Assembly: GCA_003140835.1 (NCBI GenBank)
Contig: PLLA01000075.1
Span: forward strand, 34,537-96,697
DNA from: Candidatus Tumulicola scandinaviensis
GTDB taxonomy: Bacteria; Vulcanimicrobiota; Vulcanimicrobiia; Vulcanimicrobiales; Vulcanimicrobiaceae
DNA length: 62,161 nt
Reading direction: 5' to 3'
Of the stretch, positions 53,059-62,159 are shown piece by piece. The notes below the pieces were generated by a model. The model was given only the letters and a program-made list of their open reading frames with translations, had not been told where the DNA came from and did not search any database. The position numbers were made by a program, and so were the translations under genes. The stretch's first letter is position 1, and each line of letters starts with the position of its first letter.

Positions 53059-55727
53059 TTCGAGGCCGGTCCGATCACTACGCGAACGAAGCCCTCAGGG
53101 CGAATGAATTTCGCAAGCGCGGCGCGTACGCTTTCCGCCGACGCGGCAAGCTCCGAGCGTGCGTCCAGGACGTTCTGATCCAGCGGCAAATCCCGGCCCG
53201 CGTAACTTAGAAGCTGATCCGCCACGCCGTCATAGCTGGCTTGCCGGATCGGCACTTCCCCCATGAGCAAAGCCTTCGAGCGCAACAGACGGTCGGGTTC
53301 GATCGGCGTTTGCTGAAGCTGGCGCAACACGCTGCGCACTTGGCTCTCGGCCGGACCAACGTTCTTGGGATCGCAGCCGTAGCGAACCTCAAACGACGAT
53401 CGCACCTTTCCAGCTTCGAACGCGCTGCTGACGGAGTACGCATAACCGTGAACTTCGCGCAAATCGTGGTAGAGCAACGACGAATAGAAACCGCCGGTTA
53501 GAACGGCGTTCGCAACTTGCAGCAACGGCCAACTTGGATCCGTGCGCGTAATCGCCATCGTTTCGGCGAGCTGCACCGACGACTGGACGCGCCCGGTGGC
53601 CGGCACCATGACTTGACCCGGCGCGTTGGGGGGCACCGGTGGCGGCTCGACATTGGGTTTCGGTCCCTGCGCCGTCCAGTCGCCGAAGTATTTTTCGAAC
53701 TCCGCTTTGGCTTGCTCCGGCGTCGTGTCGCCGATCACGACGATCGTCGTGAGGTCCGGACGATACGTGCCGGCGTACCACGACTTCACCATGCCGAGCG
53801 ACAAGCCACCTACGCTCTGGACCGAGGCGAATCGCTGCTCGGGATCGCCTGGCGGATACAGGGCTTTGGCGAGCGCAACCTCGGCGAGATGGTCCGGAGA
53901 CGTCGCTTCGCCCGTTAATGCGCCCACCGTTTGGCGCTTGACGATGGCGAACGCTTGGGGGTCGAAAGCCGGATGCAGCTCTTCATCTGCAAGCAGCTCG
54001 AGCCCGCGATCGAAGCTGGCCGAGAGAACGTCCAACCCGAAATCCGTACCCGCCGACGTGCTGGCGGCGATCTTGTCGAGCTCGCGTTGGAATGCGACCC
54101 GATCGTAGCGTGCCGTTCCGAACGGTAGCAAGCCGGCGGCGACGTCGCCGACGCCCTCTTGCCCGGCCGGTTCTTGGACGTTCGCGTCGTTACGAATTTC
54201 GCCGCGAACGATGAGCGTATGCGTGATGCGTTCCGGCTGAACGATCAATCGGATGCCGTTGGAAAGCGTCACGTCGGCGGGGGCGAGCGTCTGCCGCGGC
54301 ACCTGCAAGTCGTCGAGCACGTGCTGCGCCCAGGCGGGCAGCGGTTCGCGTTTGCTCGGTGGAATTGAGTTGTTCTCCTTCGCCAGTTCGCCGCCGCCCG
54401 AGCTGATCGCACCGCTATTCTTGGGCACCGCGTAGGCCGCAACCACGGTCGAGTTGTCGAGGTAGCGGCGCAGAACCCGGTTGACGTTGGCGGCGCTTAC
54501 GGCTTCGAATCGGGCGACCATGTCGTCGGGCGAGCGCAATTTTTGCACGGCGACGGCCTGACTCCACTCGTCGGCCATTCCTTCGATCGAATTGGCGTTG
54601 AACTCAAGTTGTGAGATCTCGCGAAGCTTCGCTGCGGCAATCAAATCCGGCGGAATGCCGTTTCGGCGGTAGCCCGCGACGATCGACCGCACTTCCACAT
54701 CCACCGCGTCGGGCTTGGCGGTCACCGGCACGGCGACGAACGCGACGCCCACCGCCGTTTCCGGATAACTTTCCACGAAGAACTGCGAGTTCAGCGCTTT
54801 TCCAACGTACGGCAGAGCGCCGAATTCGCTGCGCTGACTGGAGAGAACGTCGCCTAAGATTTGCGCGGCCGCATAGTCGGGACTCTGGTAGCCCGGCAAG
54901 CGGTAGCCCAGCAAAACCGCCGTAAATGGTTGATCGGAAACGTCGTGATAGATTGCCGCCCGTAACGGCTTCAGGTGCACCGGAGCGCGCGCGGGGAGCG
55001 TTGCCGCCGGAACGTCGCCGAACAGCCGTCCGACCTCGGCAACGGTAGCCGGGCCGTCGACGTCGCCGACGATGACGTAGACGGCGTTATTGGGATGGTA
55101 CCAAGCGCGATAGAATTTCAGGAGCTGGCGGCTGTTGACGCCGCGTGCAAAGCCCTCGACCGTGCCAAGCCCGTTCTTTGCGTAGGGCGTTCCACCGATG
55201 ATCCGCTCTTGCATTTTCACGAAAAGCCGATACAGCGCGTTGCTGTTATCCTGTGTCACCTCTTGGGTGATCGCGCCGCGCTCCTGATTCCATTGGTCCG
55301 CCGCCATGAGCAGGCCGGCAGCGCGGGATCTCTCGGCACGCAGCGCGATGCCGAGATACTGCGAAGGAACGGTGAAGAAATATTGCGTGACCGTCGACTG
55401 CGTGTCGGCATCGAAGTTGCCGCCGGTGATTTCCATGGTTTCCATTAGCTGCGACGACGACAGGCTCGCACTTCCGCGAAACATCATGTGCTCGGTCGCA
55501 TGCGCGAGGCCGTCGATCCACTGTTCGTCCGATCCGGCTTGATAGTTCATCATCGCGGTGACGACCGGCGCCAACGGATTGTGAACGACGATCACCCGCA
55601 GCCCGTTGGAGAGCGTCGCTCGCGTGACGTCGGTAGACGAGGCCTCCGACGCGCGCACCGGCGGCGCCGACCAAGCCGAAGCCGCAATCGCCGCGAAGAC
55701 GGCGACAAGGATTCTCACCATGCGCAT
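53055..55727 (-). CDS. exported two-domain M16 zinc protease
   Basis: 890 residues with a signal peptide (RILVAVFAAIAASAWSAPPVRA). The first M16 unit has the active motif HATEH (His76, Glu79, His80) with Glu156 as third ligand. The second unit, near 500-700, lacks a zinc motif, as usual in pitrilysin-like tandem proteins. Periplasmic location expected. ATG 55727 and ATG 55721 are both possible starts. recG ends 54 bases upstream. Confidence 0.88.
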   Translation of the reverse strand: MRMVRILVAVFAAIAASAWSAPPVRASEASSTDVTRATLSNGLRVIVVHNPLAPVVTAMMNYQAGSDEQWIDGLAHATEHMMFRGSASLSSSQLMETMEITGGNFDADTQSTVTQYFFTVPSQYLGIALRAERSRAAGLLMAADQWNQERGAITQEVTQDNSNALYRLFVKMQERIIGGTPYAKNGLGTVEGFARGVNSRQLLKFYRAWYHPNNAVYVIVGDVDGPATVAEVGRLFGDVPAATLPARAPVHLKPLRAAIYHDVSDQPFTAVLLGYRLPGYQSPDYAAAQILGDVLSSQRSEFGALPYVGKALNSQFFVESYPETAVGVAFVAVPVTAKPDAVDVEVRSIVAGYRRNGIPPDLIAAAKLREISQLEFNANSIEGMADEWSQAVAVQKLRSPDDMVARFEAVSAANVNRVLRRYLDNSTVVAAYAVPKNSGAISSGGGELAKENNSIPPSKREPLPAWAQHVLDDLQVPRQTLAPADVTLSNGIRLIVQPERITHTLIVRGEIRNDANVQEPAGQEGVGDVAAGLLPFGTARYDRVAFQRELDKIAASTSAGTDFGLDVLSASFDRGLELLADEELHPAFDPQAFAIVKRQTVGALTGEATSPDHLAEVALAKALYPPGDPEQRFASVQSVGGLSLGMVKSWYAGTYRPDLTTIVVIGDTTPEQAKAEFEKYFGDWTAQGPKPNVEPPPVPPNAPGQVMVPATGRVQSSVQLAETMAITRTDPSWPLLQVANAVLTGGFYSSLLYHDLREVHGYAYSVSSAFEAGKVRSSFEVRYGCDPKNVGPAESQVRSVLRQLQQTPIEPDRLLRSKALLMGEVPIRQASYDGVADQLLSYAGRDLPLDQNVLDARSELAASAESVRAALAKFIRPEGFVRVVIGPASK

Positions 55728-55781
55728 CGGCACGCTATTCTCGGCCGTGGGCGCCAACCCCCCACCGGCGTTCGAGGCGCC

Positions 55782-57845
55782 CTACGAGCTGAACAGCAAG
55801 GCGCGCGTGGACGGTTGGCGCTCGAGTAGCGCGCGCAGTCCCGCGTGCTCGGCGGCCGCCAGCTGCGGATCGCCCGAAACGATGCGCTCGGCGGCATCCT
55901 TGGCAGCGCGATAAATGTCGAAATCGCGCACGAGGTCGGCTAGCCGCAGGTCGCCCGAGCCGGACTGCGCGGTTCCAGCCAACTCGCCGGGGCCGCGCAG
56001 GCGCAGATCTTCTTCGGCAATCTCGAAACCGTCGGTCGATCGCGTCAAAATCTCGAGCCGCTCCATCTCGGAAGCTTCGTCTGGATAGACCAGAATGCAG
56101 TAGGACTTCGCGGCTCCACGCCCGACCCGCCCGCGCAGCTGGTGCAGCTGCGCCAGGCCGTAGCGCTGCGCGTCGAGCACCGCCATCACGCCGGCATTGG
56201 GAACGTCGACCCCGACTTCCACGACGGTGGTGGCCACCAGAACGTCGAGTTCTCCGCGTACGAATCGCTGCATCACATCGTCCTTGTCGCGCGGGGCGAG
56301 CCGCCCGTGAAGCAGCCCCACCCTCAGGTCGGCGAACACGTCGGCCTTCAACCGCTCGAACTCGGCAACCGCGCTGGTGAGCTCCAGCTCTCCTTCCTCG
56401 ATAACGGGCACGACGACGTACGCCTGAAGGCCGAGTGCCACGTTCGCGCGCACGAACTCGTAAACTCGTTCCAGGCGGCTTACGCGCACCGCGAAGGTTT
56501 CTATCGGCGTGCGTCCGGGCGGGAGTTCGTCGAGAATCGAAACGTCGAGATCCGCATAGATCGATTGGGTGAGCGTCCGCGGAATCGGCGTTGCCGTCAT
56601 ATGCAGCGTGTGCGGCGAGCTGCCTTTGGCGCGCAAGCGGGCGCGCTGCTCGACGCCGAAACGGTGCTGTTCGTCGATAATAACCAGCCCCAACCGGTCG
56701 AAATCGACGCCTTCGGTAAGTAACGCGTGCGTTCCGACTGCGAGAGCGGCTTCGCCGCTGCCCAATCGGCCGGTCGCGGCGGTGCGCGCCCGTTGCGGCT
56801 GGCTGCCGAAAACGGCTTCGACTCCAATACGCAAGGGAAGCAGCAGTGGGGCAAGTTTGGCGGCATGCTGCGCGGCCAAAATCTCGGTCGGCGCCATCAG
56901 TGCGGACTGAATCCCGTTGCGCGACGCAAGGACAATCGCCGCCGCCGCAACCAGCGTTTTTCCGCTTCCAACGTCGCCTTGCAACAGTCGGTTCATCGGG
57001 ACGTCGCGGGTCATATCTTCCCAAATGTCCGCGATCGAACGGCGCTGCGCTCCGGTGAGCGCAAACGGAAGTGCGGCGCAAAACTCTTCGAGCAATCCGG
57101 GCGGGACGCGCAGTGCCCACGCGTCGCGGTCGCGCTCGCGCTGCGCGCGGCGCAGCTGCGCGGCGGTCGCGAGCGCTAAGAACTCGCCGAAGATGAATTG
57201 CTCGCGGGCCCGTTCCGCCTCTTCGGGCGTATCCGGTGCGTGCGCCGCGCGGTACGCTTCGCGCAGCGTGGCATACCCGCGCGATTCGGAAATCGCCGCC
57301 GGCACGGTATCTTTTGGAACGAGCGCGAGGAGCCGCGACAGGTTTTTCTTGACGACCGCGCCGATTTTCCGCGTCGCTAAGTCCTTGCTCGCACGATAAA
57401 CCGGCACCAACTCGCCGCGATAGCTCTCGCCTTCGCCGAGCATCGCATACTGTGTGACGTTCACCACCGGTCCAGCGAACGAGCGCTCGACGCGCCCTCG
57501 AACGAACAGCCGCATCCCTGCGCGAAACCGTCCGTACACGAAACGCCGCTGGCCGATCCATTTAGCAACGAACGGATCGCGGCCATCGTCGCGCATCGAC
57601 AACTCGACGATCTCGAGATGGCGTATCCGCCGTTCCTTCACCCCGGTCACCACGCCGACGGCATTTTCTTCGCCGGGTGCGTTGCCGAGACGAGCGGCGG
57701 GAGTCGGAAAACGCAAGTCCTCGTAGCGGAATGGAAGATATTCTAGGAGCGCGGTTGCGGTATCGATCCCAAGCTCACGAAACAGCGTAGCGGTTTTCGG
57801 TCCGACGCCGGCCAGGCCGGCGATGTCATCCACCGTTGGAGACAC
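55782..57845 (-). CDS. recG: ATP-dependent DNA helicase RecG
   Basis: 687 residues. Wedge (OB) domain at about 55-150, helicase core with Walker A GDVGSGKT, DEQHRFG box, TATPIPRTLTQS, and motif V/VI region ending QLRGRVGRG. Remodels stalled forks and branched DNA. The GTG start overlaps the panE 3' end by 20 bases; GTG 57833 is an alternative. Confidence 0.95.
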   Translation of the reverse strand: MSPTVDDIAGLAGVGPKTATLFRELGIDTATALLEYLPFRYEDLRFPTPAARLGNAPGEENAVGVVTGVKERRIRHLEIVELSMRDDGRDPFVAKWIGQRRFVYGRFRAGMRLFVRGRVERSFAGPVVNVTQYAMLGEGESYRGELVPVYRASKDLATRKIGAVVKKNLSRLLALVPKDTVPAAISESRGYATLREAYRAAHAPDTPEEAERAREQFIFGEFLALATAAQLRRAQRERDRDAWALRVPPGLLEEFCAALPFALTGAQRRSIADIWEDMTRDVPMNRLLQGDVGSGKTLVAAAAIVLASRNGIQSALMAPTEILAAQHAAKLAPLLLPLRIGVEAVFGSQPQRARTAATGRLGSGEAALAVGTHALLTEGVDFDRLGLVIIDEQHRFGVEQRARLRAKGSSPHTLHMTATPIPRTLTQSIYADLDVSILDELPPGRTPIETFAVRVSRLERVYEFVRANVALGLQAYVVVPVIEEGELELTSAVAEFERLKADVFADLRVGLLHGRLAPRDKDDVMQRFVRGELDVLVATTVVEVGVDVPNAGVMAVLDAQRYGLAQLHQLRGRVGRGAAKSYCILVYPDEASEMERLEILTRSTDGFEIAEEDLRLRGPGELAGTAQSGSGDLRLADLVRDFDIYRAAKDAAERIVSGDPQLAAAEHAGLRALLERQPSTRALLFSS

Positions 57846-58782
57846 GTGCCGTCGCTTGCCTCAGAGCGGCGTAGGTTTCGCGAACGCGCGGCACCGGAAC
57901 GCCGTATCGATCGGCAAGCTCGACGACGGCGCCGACGATCGGGTCGAGCTCCAAGTCCCGGCCGCGCTCGAGATCTTGAAGCATCGAGGTCTTTACGTCA
58001 TCTAGGCGCGCTGCATATTCGATGCGGGCGTCGACGTCGACGTCCGCGACCACGCCCATCGATTGCCCGACTCGCAGTGCTTCGAGCATGAGCGCCCGGA
58101 CGTCGGCGCGCGCCGACGGATCCGCGAGCATGGGCCGGATCGTCATCCGCCGGAGGGCACTCACCGAATTCAAGCCCACGTTGTTGACCAGCTTCAGCCA
58201 CACCGTCGCTCGTACGTTCGAGTCGGTTTCGGCGGCCAAACCTGCGGCGCGCAGCGTTGCGGCCAAACGGTCAACGCGCGCGCTCGGGCCGCCCAGCGGA
58301 TCGCCGAGCACGAATCGGAGACCGCCGCTCTGAGCGACGGTTCCAGGCGCGGAAACTCTACCGGAAACGTGAACGACGCCGCCGACGATCCGTTCGTCGG
58401 AGAACAGCCGTCCAATGTCTCCCTGCGGATCCACGGTTTGCAACGGCGGTTCGCGCACGTACCAGAACGGCACTCCGTTTTGCAGCGTCACCACCGTCGT
58501 TCCGGTGCCGGCGAAGACGGCGAGTTGCGGGAGCAACGACGCCCATTGATGGGCTTTGAACGTTAGCAGCAGGACGTCGAATGCGCCCAGTTCGCGAAGA
58601 TCGTCACCGGCCTCGACGGCGGCAATAAAGGCGCCAAGATCGCTGTCGACGCGCAATCCGTGGCGCCGAATCGCTGCGAGATGCTCGCCGCGTGCGACCA
58701 CTGCCACCGCCACCCCGGCGCGCGCGAGCGTGGCGGCCAAGAATCCCCCGATGGCGCCCGCGCCCACGACCCCTACGCGCAT
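57826..58782 (-). CDS. panE: 2-dehydropantoate 2-reductase
   Basis: 318 residues, ketopantoate reductase family. NADPH-binding VGVVGAGAIGGFLAATLARAG, TFKAHQW and TLQNGV regions, and the C-terminal KLVNNVGLNSVSAL and KTSMLQDLERGRDLELDPI containing the catalytic Lys and substrate Glu/Asp. Makes pantoate for coenzyme A, whose later enzyme CoaD lies in the same run. Two tRNA genes precede it closely, perhaps on the same transcript. Confidence 0.9.
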   Translation of the reverse strand: MRVGVVGAGAIGGFLAATLARAGVAVAVVARGEHLAAIRRHGLRVDSDLGAFIAAVEAGDDLRELGAFDVLLLTFKAHQWASLLPQLAVFAGTGTTVVTLQNGVPFWYVREPPLQTVDPQGDIGRLFSDERIVGGVVHVSGRVSAPGTVAQSGGLRFVLGDPLGGPSARVDRLAATLRAAGLAAETDSNVRATVWLKLVNNVGLNSVSALRRMTIRPMLADPSARADVRALMLEALRVGQSMGVVADVDVDARIEYAARLDDVKTSMLQDLERGRDLELDPIVGAVVELADRYGVPVPRVRETYAALRQATARVSNGG

Positions 58783-58804
58783 CCAGCGAACCTCAAATTC
58801 TTTG

Positions 58805-58876
58805 AGGCGACGGGCAGATTTGAACTGCCGAATGGGGCTTTTGCAGAGCCCTGCCTTACCACTTGGCTACGTCGCC
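58805..58876 (-). tRNA. tRNA-Cys (GCA)
   Basis: 72 bases on the minus strand. Acceptor GGCGACG pairs with CGTCGCC; anticodon loop CTGCAAA gives anticodon GCA; T arm GGCAG-TTCAAAT-CTGCC. The 3' CCA is not encoded (the discriminator U is followed by CAA). It lies 22 bases before panE. Confidence 0.93.
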
Positions 58877-58915
58877 GAAGATCGCGTCCTGCGGTTCACC
58901 CTCACTTACGTTTCT

Positions 58916-58989
58916 TGGAGCGGGTAGTGGGAATCGAACCCACGCATCAACCTTGGGAAGGTCGCAGGCTGCCATTACATCATACCCGC
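58916..58989 (-). tRNA. tRNA-Gly (CCC)
   Basis: Minus strand. Acceptor GCGGGTA pairs with TACCCGC; anticodon loop TTCCCAA gives CCC; T arm GTGGG-TTCGATT-CCCAC. The 3' CCA is encoded after discriminator U. 39 bases upstream of tRNA-Cys, probably one transcript. Confidence 0.92.
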
Positions 58990-59124
58990 GCATCACGGCG
59001 AGCCTCCGGTTCGAGCATCGTCGCGCCCCGTCCTACAAACCTTCGCCCTACCGCACCGTTGCGGCCGACTCGCAATTACCCGCGGCGCACGGGGAGGCAC
59101 CCCCTTCCACGCGAAGGTTTTTGC

Positions 59125-59946
59125 GTGACTTGGGTTTACGCCATACCGTCGTGGCTGTTTTTCGTGTCGATTCTGGCCCTGGCATGCACGCTTTCGGCAA
59201 GCGGCCTGCTCTTCGTTCGCCACGTCCTTACCCGCAGCGAGGAGCTGACGCACAACGACGTCGCCGGCCCGATTATCGGCACCGTCGGGACGATCTTGGC
59301 CGTCATCTTATCGTTCTTACTGGTGACGGTCTGGCAAGAGTACGATGGCGCGGCCGCGACGGTTGGGCAAGAGGCCAGCGCGATTGCCGACCTCTTCCAC
59401 GTAGCCGCGCACTTTCCAAAACCGGTCGCCGAACATCTGCAGAGCACGCTGAAGACCTACGTCAACGCCGTCGTCGAGGACGAGTGGCCCGCAATGCGGG
59501 ACGGGCGCACCAGCAGCACAGCGAGAAACGCGTCGCTAGCAACGCTCGATATCGTCGCGCGCTATCAACCGCAGACCGCTGCGCAGCAGGCCCTGCAGCA
59601 GGATGCGCTGGGAATTATTTCAACGTTTGCCGACGCGCGGCGCAACCGCTTGTTTGCCAACGACCAAGGTATTCCGATATTTTTCTGGGTGGGCAACGTC
59701 ATACTCGCGGCGATCACGGTGGGTTTCTGCTTCATCTTTCGCGTTCGCAGCGCGATCATCCACCTGGTGATGACGCTCGCCCTCACGACGGTCATCGCGA
59801 CGATTTTCGTCCTCATCGCACTGTTCGACTATCCGTTCCGCGGTGACAGCCAAATTCCGCCGACGATCTTCACCGCGCTCCAGCGCTCGCTTTCGGGCGA
59901 ATCTCCCCCTACTGAATCAAACTCACCGACCGCGCAAGCACGATAG
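59125..59946 (+). CDS. DUF4239 (bestrophin-like) membrane protein, second copy
   Basis: 273 residues, two N-terminal helix pairs and two C-terminal helices like the protein at 3543-4325, with THNDVAGPIIGTVGTILAVILSFLLV and DYPFRG as shared family landmarks. Function unknown. GTG 59125 is preceded by GAAGG and opens the first membrane helix; the frame upstream to 58660 crosses tRNA genes and panE and was rejected. The 3' end overlaps the convergent channel-like gene. Confidence 0.75.
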   Translation: MTWVYAIPSWLFFVSILALACTLSASGLLFVRHVLTRSEELTHNDVAGPIIGTVGTILAVILSFLLVTVWQEYDGAAATVGQEASAIADLFHVAAHFPKPVAEHLQSTLKTYVNAVVEDEWPAMRDGRTSSTARNASLATLDIVARYQPQTAAQQALQQDALGIISTFADARRNRLFANDQGIPIFFWVGNVILAAITVGFCFIFRVRSAIIHLVMTLALTTVIATIFVLIALFDYPFRGDSQIPPTIFTALQRSLSGESPPTESNSPTAQAR

Positions 59947-60616
59947 CGATCGTCATCAGCGAGATCAGCGCTTCGACCATCATCAAACACTTCGCCCAGC
60001 GGCTCAGGGGCATAACGTCGGCCGGACTGAACGCCGTCGAGTTCGTAAACGATAGGTACAGATAATCAAAGAACTGCGGCTTCCACGTCGGATCGACGCA
60101 CGGCAACGGCTTTCCGCTCAAGAAAAATAGCTGCATTTGGGGGAACAGAAAGTCGGCGTTATGGAATTCGTACGCCGCTGTGGCATGCGCCCGAGCTTCG
60201 GGGCCGTCACCGTCGAGCTCCCAGTACCACAGCGCGAACACCAGGACGTTGGTTAGCCAAACCTGAGTCCCGTGGCGCAAAATAATGCCTGCCGAGTTCA
60301 GTTCGGTGATACTCGCGGGATGGAAAAATCCGTTAATCAGCAGCGCGACCGATGCGATATTGAAAAAATTTACGATCGCGATCAGAAGAATGCCCCAGAA
60401 ACGCACGTGCCGCGTTTCGGAATGCCGGCGCGGCGCGAAGACGGACAGCGGAACCAGCAACGCGAGCACGAGTACCGGCGCCATCCAAACGGGGCCGATG
60501 GTCAGCCGGGGCGGAAGCGTTATGTAGAGTGCGAGCGCGGCGAGTACTGCGGCCGAAGCGTGCCAGCGCGGCTCGTGCCGCACCCCACCTACAGGCTCCG
60601 GCGATGAACTCTCCAT
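59909..60616 (-). CDS. ion-channel-like membrane protein with non-canonical filter
   Basis: 235 residues, about five hydrophobic segments. The last two frame a pore-like loop FFDYLYLSFTNSTAFSPADVMPLSRWAK, laid out like the P-loop of two-helix K+ channels but with TAFSPAD where TVGYGD is expected. The function is therefore uncertain: a degenerate channel or a family with another role. ATG 60616 is chosen; the frame upstream is arginine-rich. Confidence 0.6.
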   Translation of the reverse strand: MESSSPEPVGGVRHEPRWHASAAVLAALALYITLPPRLTIGPVWMAPVLVLALLVPLSVFAPRRHSETRHVRFWGILLIAIVNFFNIASVALLINGFFHPASITELNSAGIILRHGTQVWLTNVLVFALWYWELDGDGPEARAHATAAYEFHNADFLFPQMQLFFLSGKPLPCVDPTWKPQFFDYLYLSFTNSTAFSPADVMPLSRWAKCLMMVEALISLMTIAIVLARSVSLIQ

Positions 60617-60680
60617 CGCTCGCTGCCTTCGCCCGTTTGGGTGGCGCAACCCGCCGGAACGAAGGCGGTATCATGGGGGC

Positions 60681-61043
60681 ATGCCAACAGATTTTCGCGA
60701 CGGTAAGAATTTTCCACGGCGCGGGCGCGAGGCAATCGGCGATGCGCTGTGGTTGCTGCGCATGGCGGACAAAGGTCGCGCCGCCGCAGCCGGGACGATT
60801 TACGATTACATTTATCCCTGTCCGATGGACCGCGGTGTTTTGGACCGATGGGGTGTAACGCCCGAGGCATTCGATGCCGCACTGGAACGGCACTCGTCCG
60901 ACGACGCACTTTACGGCTGGTTGACCGAACGCGTTCCCATCGAACGAATTCGTTCGGCCAACGAGTGGCTGCTTCGGGAAAAAATCGAAAACCTCGATCG
61001 GCAAGATGCCGAAGAGGGTGCCATGTCGCAGGATCGGCGCTAA
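60681..61043 (+). CDS. DUF5069 family protein
   Basis: 120 residues, small soluble protein. REAIGDALWLLRMADKGRAAAAGTIYDYIYPCPMDRGVLDRWGV matches the DUF5069 pattern as I recall it; function unknown. The stop shares an A with the start of the dienelactone hydrolase (TAATG), so the two are probably co-expressed. Confidence 0.75.
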   Translation: MPTDFRDGKNFPRRGREAIGDALWLLRMADKGRAAAAGTIYDYIYPCPMDRGVLDRWGVTPEAFDAALERHSSDDALYGWLTERVPIERIRSANEWLLREKIENLDRQDAEEGAMSQDRR

Positions 61044-61717
61044 TGGGAAAGACGATCGAGTTCGCACGCCCCGACGGAAAACAGGCGCCCGGTTATCTCA
61101 GCGAGCCGCCGCATGCCTCCGGCGCCCCCGGCGTCGTGCTCTTTGAAGAGTGGTGGGGCCTCACCAACCACATCGAGGACACTGCGAACCGCTTAGCGGC
61201 CGAGGGCTTTAGCGTGCTGGTTCCGGACCTCTATCGTGGGGCGGTCGCCGATACGCGCGAAGAGGCCGGGCACCTGATGGAGGGTCTCGATTTTTCGGAC
61301 GCGGTATCGCAAGACGCGCGTGGGGCCGCCGCATATTTGAAGCAGCGCGGCGCGAAACGCGTCGGGATCGTAGGATTTTGCATGGGCGGTGCGCTCGCGA
61401 TGATCGCCGCCATGCACGCTCCCGACTTCGATGCGGCGGTCATTTTTTACGGGTACCCGCCGCCCGAGGCGGGCGATCCGTCGACCATCAAAATCCCGAT
61501 CATGGGGCACTGGGCGCATCACGACGAATTCTTCGATGCTGCGGGCGTCGACGCGCTCGAGCGTACGCTCGAAGCGAATCGAGTCCCTTACGAGTTTCAC
61601 CGCTACGACGCAAAGCACGCGTTCTACAATCCGGGTGGCCTCGGAAACTACCATCCCGAGAGCGCCGAAACCGCCTGGAAGCGCAGCGTCGAGTTCCTCA
61701 GGCGCACGCTCGGCTAG
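61043..61717 (+). CDS. dienelactone hydrolase family protein
   Basis: 224 residues. Oxyanion region LFEEWWGL, nucleophile Cys in GFCMGGALA, acid in HWAHHDEFF, and His in KHAFYNPGG, the Cys-His-Asp triad of the family. Probably hydrolyses lactones or esters; no aromatic degradation genes are near, so the true substrate is open. Confidence 0.9.
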   Translation: MGKTIEFARPDGKQAPGYLSEPPHASGAPGVVLFEEWWGLTNHIEDTANRLAAEGFSVLVPDLYRGAVADTREEAGHLMEGLDFSDAVSQDARGAAAYLKQRGAKRVGIVGFCMGGALAMIAAMHAPDFDAAVIFYGYPPPEAGDPSTIKIPIMGHWAHHDEFFDAAGVDALERTLEANRVPYEFHRYDAKHAFYNPGGLGNYHPESAETAWKRSVEFLRRTLG

Positions 61718-61727
61718 CGCACGTACG

Positions 61728-61758
61728 AAAAGAGCCCGACCGACGAATCGGCGGGCTC
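61728..61758 (-). terminator. intrinsic terminator after tRNA-Phe
   Basis: On the minus strand a long hairpin (GAGCCCG/CGGGCTC, inner CCGA/TCGG, TTCG loop, one unpaired base) is followed by TTTT. Placed 14 bases past the tRNA-Phe 3' end. The same stem may also end the convergent hydrolase transcript. Confidence 0.8.
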
Positions 61759-61772
61759 CTCTCGCGAACGGG

Positions 61773-61848
61773 TGGTGCCAAGGGCCGGAATCGAACCGGC
61801 GACACCGCACTTTTCAGGCGCGTGCTCTACCGACTGAGCTACCTTGGC
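61773..61848 (-). tRNA. tRNA-Phe (GAA)
   Basis: 76 bases including encoded CCA. Acceptor GCCAAGG pairs with CCTTGGC; anticodon loop CTGAAAA gives GAA; T arm GCCGG-TTCGATT-CCGGC; discriminator A. Confidence 0.96.
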
Positions 61849-61855
61849 GAATGAA

Positions 61856-61957
61856 GGAAGGCCCTGATTTATCCCAGCTCTTCGTCACCACGGGTCTCGA
61901 TTACCATAGTAAACTTCGACCCTCGGTTCCTCAATCTGAAATAAATCAGACCCTTCC
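61856..61957. repeat. imperfect inverted repeat between two tRNA genes
   Basis: Arms GGAAGGCCCTGATTTAT (61856-61872) and ATAAATCAGACCCTTCC (61941-61957) match at 15 of 17 positions and flank 68 bases of relatively AT-rich sequence. No open reading frame or known element inside. Confidence 0.55.
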
Positions 61958-62000
61958 TACGATCGAGCGCCCTCCCTGGTCGAGCGCTCGGGAAAAAATC

Positions 62001-62078
62001 TGGCGACGCTGATGGGGCTCGAACCCACGACCTCCGCCGTGACAGGGCGGCGCTCTAAACCAACTGAGCTACAGCGCC
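62001..62078 (-). tRNA. tRNA-Asp (GTC)
   Basis: 78 bases including encoded CCA. Acceptor GGCGCTG pairs with CAGCGTC (one G-U); anticodon loop CTGTCAC gives GTC; T arm GTGGG-TTCGAGC-CCCAT; discriminator G. A T6 run follows directly on the minus strand. Confidence 0.95.
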
Positions 62079-62105
62079 AAGGACCGGGACCGCTATTTAG
62101 CACAC

Positions 62106-62159
62106 ATCCCAACTCGACCTGCGTCGAGACCCGAATGGAATGGTGGGCACGGTTGGGAT
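62106..62159. other. inverted repeat at the window end
   Basis: ATCCCAAC (62106-62113) and GTTGGGAT (62152-62159) are perfect inverted arms, with an inner TCGAC-CTGC-GTCGA hairpin. It lies upstream of tRNA-Asp and may belong to an element or terminator that continues past the window. Confidence 0.4.

Noticed and set aside
58660..59124. Long upstream extension of the second DUF4239 protein
   Set aside because: The frame crosses panE and two tRNA genes; GTG 59125 has a ribosome site.
61981..62000. T6 run after tRNA-Asp as an intrinsic terminator
   Set aside because: The T run precedes the nearby GAGCGC/GCGCTC hairpin on the minus strand, the wrong order for a terminator.
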